From a bacterium (GTDB lineage: Bacteria > Patescibacteriota > Minisyncoccia > UBA6257 > JAGGUH01): 10,770 nucleotides of DNA. The notes beneath the pieces are model-generated. The model did no database searches. It had not been told where the DNA came from and was given only the letters and a program-made list of their open reading frames with translations. This document shows positions 1 through 6,166 of this stretch, piece after piece. A program made the position numbers and the translations under genes. Every line of letters begins with the position of its first letter. The first letter of the stretch is position 1. Location of the stretch: contig JAGGUH010000084.1 of assembly GCA_021158645.1 (NCBI GenBank), positions 1 through 10,770 of the forward strand, in the 5' to 3' direction.

Positions 1-1
1 A

Positions 2-555
2 CATTATGGTGATTGGGAAAGAGTTGATGTTTATGTAGATAAAAACACTAAAAAATCAATAAAAATAATTGGCTTTGCTCATAATGGATCTAAAACAAAA
101 ATAATTTTGGCAAACAATGAATTAGATAGTCCTAAAACAAATCATCAAAGAATTTTGGTAGAAAAAGGAAGCCACGCAAATTGTCCTGATGGGAATAATA
201 ACGGGATGCCAGATAAATTTTTCGATACTTCTAATAAAAATAGTTATTTAACCACTTGGGGACTTTCTTATTCTGATTGGTCTCTTCAAGACAAACTTTA
301 TGGTTCAAAAATTAAATGGAACGATAAAAGATATAAACTGATTTCAATAAATGATTTGAAAAAAGAATATTCCAAAAAATACTCTTTGCAAAAAAGAGTA
401 ATAAACAAAGCAGAAAATTTAGGAATTGATTTGTTAAAAATTTTTAAAGTCAATAAAACACACTTCTTTCAGGAAAAGCATATTTATATTGCTAAAGAAC
501 TTGCTGGCTCACCACCTTCCAATCCTTGGCAGAGAAAGGAATATTATCATCCTGA
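2..555 (+). other. Vps62/DUF946-like domain (C-terminal portion visible)
   Basis: The first visible residues read H-Y-G-D-W-E-R-V-D-V-Y-V-D, followed about 50 residues later by V-E-K-G-S-H-A-N. In Vps62/DUF946-type proteins a HxGDWE.V strand and a ...GSHA.Y/P motif occur in the same order and at similar spacing. A tail of Pro, Trp and 'YYHPE' near 515-555 is where such domains often end. The N-terminal half is outside the window. The biochemical role of this family in bacteria is poorly known, so no activity is assigned. Confidence 0.5.
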
Positions 556-3500
556 AATTGCTCAACCAATAAAAAATCCGGCAAAAAAAGCAGTAAAAGT
601 TTTTTCTCAAAGGACTAAAAATTTTGCTTTTAAAACAAAAAATTTTATCCAGAAAGCAATTGCTAAAACAAAAATTAAATTAAAAGAAGCAGGAACCAAA
701 ATAAAAGGAATTATTTTTTTAACCGGCAAAGAAGAAACCTTTTTGGGTGCGAAAATTAAAAAAAATAAGGAAATTTTAAAACCATCTTTTCAGCAATTCA
801 AAAAACAAACAAAAATTGAGTCGCAAATCCAGCAAGGTATTGAAGTGAATTTAGAAAAAAACCAAGAGAAGAAGAACAAAACAAAAAAGAATAAAACAAA
901 AGAGATAAAAAAAGAAAAACAAAAAAAAGACAAAGAAAAAATAAAAGAGAAAATAAAAGAAAAAATAAAAGATAAGAAAACAAACAAAAAAGGCAAAGAA
1001 AAAGAAACCAAGAAGAAAAAGAAAGAAAAGAAAGAAAAGGAAAAAAAGAAAATAAACAAAAGAGAAATTAAATGGTGCTCTTTGGAAAATCAAACTTTTC
1101 CTCTTTCAAGTAAAAAAGAAGTAATTTTTAACGAAATTGCTTGGATGGGTACAAAAGATTCTTCTTCTAATGAATGGATTGAATTAAAAAATTTAACTGG
1201 TGATAAAATAGATTTAACCGGCTGGCAGATTCAAAATAAAAATCAAAAACTAAAAATAATTTTTCCTAAAATCAAAATCGCACCTTACGGGCTTCTTCTT
1301 TTAGAAAGAACTGACGATAATTCAGTTCCCAATATAAAAAGCGATTTAATCTATAAAGGAGTTATTAAAAATTCGAATGAAACTCTGTTTTTGTTTGATA
1401 AAAATTGCAATTTAAAAGATAAAGTTAAGGCAAATCCTTCTTGGCTTGCTGGAGATAATTTATCTAAAAGAACAATGGAAAGAAAAAAAGATTTAACTTG
1501 GCAGACAAGTAAAAACATTGAAGGAACTCCAAAAAAAGAAAATAGTTCTGGATATATAAAAATAAACCATCTTGCTAAAAGCACTCATACTAACCAAAAC
1601 AATTCAAAAACCTATCCTAAAATTTTAATTTCAGAAGTATATCTTGGATCAAAAAATAATTCTAAAGATGAATTTGTAGAACTTTACAATCCAAACAACG
1701 AAGAGATTGATCTTACTAATTGGTATCTTCAAAGAAAAACAAAAAATGCAAAAAATTTTTCAAGTTATATTTCCTCAAAATTATTTTCTGGCAAAAAAAT
1801 TTCAAAGAATGGATATTTTTTAATTGTTAGAGAAAATTCTTCTTTTAAGAATTTATCTGATGTCATTACAAAAAATCCTTTAACTTCAAATAACGCTTTG
1901 GTTTTAAAAAATCCTAACAGAGAAATTGTTGATGAAATTAACTGGAAAGAAATTCCTTTGAATAAAAGTTACGGAAGAAAATGGAAAGGCAATACCTACA
2001 AAGATACTAATAATTGCGAACTTGATCTTGAAATTCAAAAACCGACTCCAAAGAAAAGAAATTTAAAAGAAAATTCTTTTCCTTCTGGTATCTCGTCTTC
2101 TGCTGGTGGCTCAACAATTCTTGCGGTTGGCGGCGGTCATCAAAGCCAGAAAGAGTCAATTCAAAAAAACCAAAATTCTCAAGTTGATTTTTGTGAAATT
2201 CCTTCTAATTTGGAACCAAGTTATCAAATGATTTTTTCAGAAATTGCCTGGGCTGGCAATCAGGATAATCCTTACGATGAATGGATTGAACTAAAAAATA
2301 ATTCTGATAAAGAATTAAATTTAACAGGTTTCCAAATTCTTGGCAGAAAAATTGATAGCCAGAAATTATCTTTGAAAATAATTTTAACTGGAAAAACTTT
2401 AGGAAATACTACTTCGACCAAGTTTTATCTTTTAGAAAAAAATAATTCTTCGCCTTTTCTCAAAGATATCGCTGATCAAATTTATACTGGGGCTAATTTG
2501 AAAAACGACGAGCCAAATTTTGAACTTTATCTTTTTGATAATCACTGCCAACTTTTGGACTATCTTCAGGCAACTTCAAGTTGGCCAGCTGGCAACAACC
2601 AAGAATATCGAACAATGGAAAGGAATTTAGATTACCAAACCGGCTGGCACACTTTCAGCGGAGAACCAAGACAAATTGGTCAGGTTCTTATTTATGGCAC
2701 TCCCAAAGAAGAAAATTCAACAATTACAAAAACTTCTCAATTAAGTCAAGAGGATAAAACAAATCAGGAAGAAGAAATAAATCAGGAAGAAGACAAAGAA
2801 GATAAAAAAGATAAAAAAGACAAAGAAGACAAGGAAGACAAAACAAACCAAAAGGAAGACAATAAAACGACTCAACAAGATAACGATGAATATTCTCACA
2901 TTCTTAAGAATATGAGAATATTAAACTCTTTGAAAATTTCTGAAGTTTTAGTTAAAAACACCTCTACTTCAAACAATAATTTTCAATTTATTGAACTTTA
3001 TAATTCCACTTCAACAGCAATTGATTTAAAAGAAGTTTCTCTTCAATATCTCGGCTCTCGGGGAAAGAAAATTAAAAGAATTTCCAGAAAAAATTTAGGT
3101 ACAATTCCCGGCTATGGCTTTTATTTAATTGCTTCAACTTCAACTATTTTTGGTAAAAAAGCAGATTCAACTTTTCTTTCAAAAAAGAGATTAAGTACTC
3201 AATCAACTGGTGGCACAATTTTTTTGGTCGCCACTACTACCGATCTTGATTTTTCAACTAATTCTCCTTTTGTTCTTGATAAACTGGCTTATGGTAATGG
3301 CAATATCTATCCCGAAGGAAAAGCGATTTCTTCCATTCAGAAAGGTATTTCTTGGGAAAGAAAAGCATATTCAACTTCAACCCAAGAGAATTATTCTGAC
3401 TGGCAATTTGCCGGTAATGGTTATGATTCGAATAATAATTTAACTGACTTTATTTTCCAAAATAAAATAAATCCTCAAAATTCAACAGATTTACCAGAAC

Positions 3501-5206
3501 CAGAAGAAAAAGAAACAGAAGAAAAAATCTCTCAAGATTCAGAAGATTACTTTTTGCCCCCACCAGAAGAAATCAAATATGATTTTTCTATTTCAGATAA
3601 AATTGAATCAGGCATTCTTTTTCCATTCTTAACTCTAAATCTTTCTTGGAAAATCCCCAAAAACTTTCCATTTGAAGATCCAATTACCGAAATTTATTAT
3701 TTTTCAACTTCAACTGACTTAGAACTTTCTTCATCAACTTTATTTGACTTCTCTAAAAACAACCTTTCAACTACTACCGCTACCTCTACTTCAATTAAAA
3801 CAAAATCATTTAATCAATATCTTTACTTTGGCTTAAAGTTAAAAACTAAAACTTGCCAAAAATCTTCTCAAATTATTTGGCAAAAAGTTCTTGTTCCAAG
3901 TTTCATTAAAAATGCTTATTTTTACAAATCAAAACTTCGCACCTCTCAAACTCCGAATTATTTTCTTGAACTTGAATTTGAAAACAAAGATTGGATTGAT
4001 AATTCCGGCGAATACCAAAACTTAATTTTAATTAACCTTAACCAACCTCCACAAACCGAAAACCCTTTTGATTTAAAAAGTATCTTCTCGAATCATCTTG
4101 CCGAATCTGATTGTTTTATGGGTATTTTTTTAAAAAAAGCCGATTCTTCAAGGATTATCGTTAAAGGTATAAAATATCCTCAAGAACGCCACTGGCAGTT
4201 TGATGAATCAAATTTGCCTCAACCAGATGAAAATGATTTAACTTTAAGGATTCCTTTTGATTTTAATCAAACTTTTTCAAGTTCAACTTATATTACATTT
4301 TCTTTTTATCAAAGAGGTCCCTGGAATTTTCATCTTTTTGGCTTTGATGCTAAAAAATATTTCTTTGGCAAAATGCCTCAATTTTTCTCGCCAAGCCAGC
4401 CAAAAATTTCTCTTTCTTTAGATAAAGAATTGCCTTCTTTGGTTAAAATTTTAACTACTCCTTCGGTTGATTATGATTCTTTAGATGAAAATCTTTTTTA
4501 CCAATTCAATTTAACTGATAACAACTCTTCTTCGACTTTTATTTTTAACTTAAAAAGCCGTCTTTTAGATAATCCGATTTATTATCAACTTCAAGAAAAT
4601 GATTCTTTAAATATCTCTTTAAATGTTTTTGATGAATTCAATCATTCAAATTTTATCAATGCTGAATTTGTTTATCCTTTAAAAATAGAAAAAGAATTTA
4701 TCAGTGGAGATTTATCTGAAAACTGGCAAAAATTTGGCTATAAGGAATATGGTCCCTCAATAAAAGATTTCTCTTCTATTTCTCAAAAGTTTCAACCAGA
4801 TAAAAATTTTTCTTCTAATCTTTTGGTTTTAAAATTTAAACCCGTTGATCGTTGCCGACTATCTTTTCTAAAAATTTCAATTTTTCAGAATTCTTTTTCG
4901 ACCTCCACTTTTTCAACCTCTACCTTTTCAACTTCAACACTTTTAATTTCTAAAAACTTCGATTTACCTTTTAGTTTTGTTGACTCTAATCGAACTCAAA
5001 TTTTTAATTTTAATTCTCAAAAAAATTTTTATTTTTTCCTTGAACCAACTTTAACTTTTAAAAAAGAAAACCAATATCTTTTAAAAATTGAAGTTATTTA
5101 TAATGACTCGAGTGGCTATTTTAATTGTCCCTGTTATCGAACTGCTTTAACAAAAGATAATCAATTTTATTTCTGGTTAGGTAAAATAAAAAACACTTCT
5201 AATTAA
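2..5206 (+). CDS. Giant multi-domain LTD protein with Vps62-like N-terminal part, 5'-partial
   Basis: The frame is open from the left edge to the TAA at 5204-5206, so the true start lies outside. A TTG at 107 is only an internal leucine; residue numbers here count from it. Seen in order: a Vps62/DUF946-like part (HYGDWE at 2-19, GSHAN near 170, W.....YY.PE near 530-555); a basic helical region then a Lys/Glu stretch (nt 850-1070); LTD1 (residues ~335-475), LTD2 (~503-650), a Gly/Ser linker (nt 2086-2150), LTD3 (~708-870), an acidic/Lys linker (nt 2740-2890), LTD4 (~939-1112), a Pro/Glu linker, then ~540 residues of unassigned Ser/Thr/Phe-rich sequence with three FSTST units. LTDs are Ig-like folds common in large secreted or surface bacterial proteins. 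Paired cysteines around LTD1 and LTD3 suggest an extracytoplasmic location (inference). No C-terminal membrane anchor or sorting motif is seen. Substrate and function are unknown. The LTD calls are firm; the Vps62 call is moderate. Confidence 0.9.
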   Translation, partial: HYGDWERVDVYVDKNTKKSIKIIGFAHNGSKTKIILANNELDSPKTNHQRILVEKGSHANCPDGNNNGMPDKFFDTSNKNSYLTTWGLSYSDWSLQDKLYGSKIKWNDKRYKLISINDLKKEYSKKYSLQKRVINKAENLGIDLLKIFKVNKTHFFQEKHIYIAKELAGSPPSNPWQRKEYYHPEIAQPIKNPAKKAVKVFSQRTKNFAFKTKNFIQKAIAKTKIKLKEAGTKIKGIIFLTGKEETFLGAKIKKNKEILKPSFQQFKKQTKIESQIQQGIEVNLEKNQEKKNKTKKNKTKEIKKEKQKKDKEKIKEKIKEKIKDKKTNKKGKEKETKKKKKEKKEKEKKKINKREIKWCSLENQTFPLSSKKEVIFNEIAWMGTKDSSSNEWIELKNLTGDKIDLTGWQIQNKNQKLKIIFPKIKIAPYGLLLLERTDDNSVPNIKSDLIYKGVIKNSNETLFLFDKNCNLKDKVKANPSWLAGDNLSKRTMERKKDLTWQTSKNIEGTPKKENSSGYIKINHLAKSTHTNQNNSKTYPKILISEVYLGSKNNSKDEFVELYNPNNEEIDLTNWYLQRKTKNAKNFSSYISSKLFSGKKISKNGYFLIVRENSSFKNLSDVITKNPLTSNNALVLKNPNREIVDEINWKEIPLNKSYGRKWKGNTYKDTNNCELDLEIQKPTPKKRNLKENSFPSGISSSAGGSTILAVGGGHQSQKESIQKNQNSQVDFCEIPSNLEPSYQMIFSEIAWAGNQDNPYDEWIELKNNSDKELNLTGFQILGRKIDSQKLSLKIILTGKTLGNTTSTKFYLLEKNNSSPFLKDIADQIYTGANLKNDEPNFELYLFDNHCQLLDYLQATSSWPAGNNQEYRTMERNLDYQTGWHTFSGEPRQIGQVLIYGTPKEENSTITKTSQLSQEDKTNQEEEINQEEDKEDKKDKKDKEDKEDKTNQKEDNKTTQQDNDEYSHILKNMRILNSLKISEVLVKNTSTSNNNFQFIELYNSTSTAIDLKEVSLQYLGSRGKKIKRISRKNLGTIPGYGFYLIASTSTIFGKKADSTFLSKKRLSTQSTGGTIFLVATTTDLDFSTNSPFVLDKLAYGNGNIYPEGKAISSIQKGISWERKAYSTSTQENYSDWQFAGNGYDSNNNLTDFIFQNKINPQNSTDLPEPEEKETEEKISQDSEDYFLPPPEEIKYDFSISDKIESGILFPFLTLNLSWKIPKNFPFEDPITEIYYFSTSTDLELSSSTLFDFSKNNLSTTTATSTSIKTKSFNQYLYFGLKLKTKTCQKSSQIIWQKVLVPSFIKNAYFYKSKLRTSQTPNYFLELEFENKDWIDNSGEYQNLILINLNQPPQTENPFDLKSIFSNHLAESDCFMGIFLKKADSSRIIVKGIKYPQERHWQFDESNLPQPDENDLTLRIPFDFNQTFSSSTYITFSFYQRGPWNFHLFGFDAKKYFFGKMPQFFSPSQPKISLSLDKELPSLVKILTTPSVDYDSLDENLFYQFNLTDNNSSSTFIFNLKSRLLDNPIYYQLQENDSLNISLNVFDEFNHSNFINAEFVYPLKIEKEFISGDLSENWQKFGYKEYGPSIKDFSSISQKFQPDKNFSSNLLVLKFKPVDRCRLSFLKISIFQNSFSTSTFSTSTFSTSTLLISKNFDLPFSFVDSNRTQIFNFNSQKNFYFFLEPTLTFKKENQYLLKIEVIYNDSSGYFNCPCYRTALTKDNQFYFWLGKIKNTSN
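850..1072 (+). other. Lys/Glu-rich low-complexity segment of the giant protein
   Basis: Roughly 75 residues are almost entirely K, E, N, T, I and D, with short repeats such as KIKEKIKEKIKDK. Lysines clearly outnumber acids, so the segment is strongly basic. Mixed K/E runs of this kind may form a stable single alpha-helix spacer or bind anionic polymers such as DNA, teichoic acid or polysaccharide; which one cannot be told from sequence. It separates the Vps62-like part from the first LTD. Confidence 0.8.
1105..1545 (+). other. Lamin tail domain 1 (type A)
   Basis: The domain opens with VIFNEIAWMG and continues with NEWIELKN and IDLTGWQI, the typical first strands of bacterial LTDs. The C-terminal half has LFLFD, SWLAG and RTMER. 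A cysteine at residue 324 just before the domain and one at 434 inside it match a pair placed the same way in LTD3. Confidence 0.85.
1612..2065 (+). other. Lamin tail domain 2 (type B)
   Basis: The domain opens with ILISEVYLG, then DEFVELYN and IDLTNWYL, followed by GYFLIV and a SYGRKW segment. This version has ELYN where LTD1 and LTD3 have ELKN, and it lacks the cysteine pair, so it is closer to LTD4 in its opening strands. Confidence 0.85.
2220..2720 (+). other. Lamin tail domain 3 (type A)
   Basis: MIFSEIAWAG, DEWIELKN, LNLTGFQI, YLFD, SWPAG and RTMER follow LTD1 almost motif for motif. Cysteines at residues 696 and 814 repeat the LTD1 arrangement at similar separation (118 against 110 residues). 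Confidence 0.85.
2921..3445 (+). other. Lamin tail domain 4 (type B)
   Basis: LKISEVLV, FIELYN, a diverged IDLKEVSLQ strand and GYGFYLIAS are present, followed by ISWERK. The domain is interrupted by Ser/Thr-rich loops (STSTS, TTT), which also appear later in the C-terminal region. It is more diverged than the other three LTDs. Confidence 0.75.
4895..4939 (+). repeat. Three tandem FSTST pentapeptide units
   Basis: Three consecutive Phe-Ser-Thr-Ser-Thr units lie in the C-terminal region of the giant protein. Ser and Thr codons differ between units (tcg/tcc/tca/tct and acc/act/aca), so the peptide repeat is conserved while the DNA is not. Confidence 0.85.
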
Positions 5207-5211
5207 TATTT

Positions 5212-5261
5212 AATCAACACTAATCAACACTGATTAACATTGATTAATATTGATTAATGCT
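5212..5261. repeat. 10-base tandem repeat, five units
   Basis: Five consecutive 10-base units begin just after the giant gene's stop: aatcaacact twice, then gattaacatt, gattaatatt and gattaatgct. The first two are identical and the last three are variants of one another. Because AATCA and TGATT are complementary, the array can also fold (for example TTAATCA with TGATTAA). Confidence 0.8.
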
Positions 5262-5385
5262 TTATCGCCGCATTTACCGAAAAAGCAGAATTTAATTTAA
5301 AATTTAAAAACAAAATTAAATTTGAATTCGAGATTTATAACATTCAAAAATAAAAATAATTATTTTAACTTTAAATCTAAAAAAA

Positions 5386-5413
5386 CTAAATTTAGACGCG
5401 ATCGCGTTTATTT
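5386..5413. repeat. Degraded copy of the GCGATCGC-centred palindrome
   Basis: Positions 5386-5407 are identical to 5671-5692 of the perfect palindrome 285 bases downstream. The core ACGCGATCGCGT (5396-5407) is palindromic, but the right arm has diverged, leaving only an interrupted outer stem (AAAT with ATTT at 5410-5413). It looks like one arm of a once-symmetric element. Confidence 0.75.
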
Positions 5414-5498
5414 GTAAAACAATAATTAAAAATTAAATTGTAAAAATGAAAATAAAATTAAAAATAAAAGTAATTAAAATTTAGTAAATGTGAATCTT

Positions 5499-5627
5499 GC
5501 AATTAAAAAATTTTTGCGATTAAAAACCTTTTACAATTAAGTTTTTTTAATCAAGGTTTTTTTAGAACTAAAATTTTTTACAATTAAAGCTTTTTGTAGA
5601 TAAAGTTCTTTACAATTGAATTTTTTT
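5499..5627. repeat. Degenerate tandem array of about 16-base units
   Basis: About eight consecutive units of 14-18 bases follow the pattern (a/g)caatta-aa-NN-tttttt. Unit starts are near 5499, 5516, 5533, 5549, 5564, 5580, 5598 and 5612; 'acaatt' recurs exactly at 5533, 5580 and 5612. Units alternate an A-rich and a T-rich half. Function is unknown. It is not a CRISPR array because there are no conserved repeats with unique spacers. Confidence 0.55.
5522..5563 (+). repeat. Inverted repeat inside the tandem array
   Basis: AAAAACCTT (5522-5530) is complementary to AAGGTTTTT (5553-5561), and the T run continues to 5563. A 9-base-pair stem with a 22-base loop followed by Ts could act as a weak terminator, but the stem is AT-rich and the loop long. 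Confidence 0.3.
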
Positions 5628-5664
5628 GTGAAAAAATGAAAAAATAAAGAAAAGAAACGAATCT

Positions 5665-5710
5665 AAAATCCTAAATTTAGACGCGATCGCGTCTAAATTT
5701 AGGATTTTTT
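5665..5710. terminator. Perfect 44-base palindrome with flanking A and T runs (terminator-like)
   Basis: Positions 5665-5686 are the exact reverse complement of 5687-5708, with the centre at GCGATCGC. As RNA this gives a stem of about 20 base pairs with a GATC loop, preceded by A's and followed by six T's (5705-5710), the shape of a bidirectional intrinsic terminator. It lies about 460 bases after the giant gene's stop, far for a simple terminator. As DNA it could form a cruciform or be a protein site or mobile palindromic repeat. Confidence 0.6.
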
Positions 5711-5883
5711 GAAATTTAGAATTTGTAAATTTTAGTTTTTTGATTTGAAACTCAACATTTAAAACTCTAAAATTTTCAATTTTCAACTTTTAAATTTTAA
5801 TTTTTAGTTTTTGGAATCTAATATTTTATTATCGACATTTTTATTGCCTTTAGCCTTTAAAATTTGGAATTTAAGATATTGAT

Positions 5884-5898
5884 AACTTATTATAAGTT
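5884..5898. repeat. 15-base palindrome
   Basis: AACTTAT, one central T, then ATAAGTT form a perfect dyad 269 bases upstream of the ATPase start. It could be an operator for a dimeric regulator or chance in AT-rich DNA; nothing nearby decides. Confidence 0.35.
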
Positions 5899-6166
5899 TT
5901 CTCAGTTTTCTGTTAAAAATGGTAATAACTTTTTTAAAATTTAGTCAAATTTCTTTTAAAAACTCTCAAAATAATAGATCTTTCCTTAATTTTTTGAATT
6001 TATAAAAGATGTTTTTTAAAAAATTTTTTTAAAAAAATCTAATTTTGCAAGAATTTAAAATTTAGATAGATATAGATTGAAATTTTTGAAAAAACTACTA
6101 CACAAAATTGGTAAAAAACCAAGTTTCTCTTGCATTTATTTTTAGGAATTAATAAAATTATTAAAA

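Larger units (their letters stand above)
5207..6166. other. Long gene-free, repeat-rich AT-rich spacer
   Basis: No credible coding frame is present on either strand; stops are frequent and the one reverse frame at 6039-6230 is low-complexity and overlaps the ATPase start. The stretch holds a 10-base tandem repeat (5212-5261), two copies of a palindrome around GCGATCGC (5386-5413 and 5665-5708), a degenerate tandem array (5499-5627) and a 15-base palindrome (5884-5898). From about 5900 to 6166 only A/T homopolymer-rich sequence and no convincing promoter was seen. A spacer this long is unusual for a compact genome. Confidence 0.75.

Noticed and set aside
107..109. TTG as the start codon of the giant protein
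   Set aside because: The frame is open upstream to the window edge and the upstream residues (HYGDWE...) match the same domain, so the gene simply begins outside.
790..1093. Three reverse-strand reading frames rich in Phe/Ser/Leu opposite the Lys-rich region
   Set aside because: They are the complement of poly-Lys/Glu codons, overlap each other and have no independent start signal or domain.
3210..3443. Additional + strand frame inside the giant gene
   Set aside because: It overlaps LTD4 in another frame and has no recognisable content; it is a shadow.
5499..5627. CRISPR array
   Set aside because: Units are too short and degenerate, with no unique spacers and no cas genes nearby.
6077..6104. 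TTGAAA-N16-TACACA as a promoter for the ATPase
   Set aside because: The -10 match is poor and such hexamers are common in AT-rich DNA.
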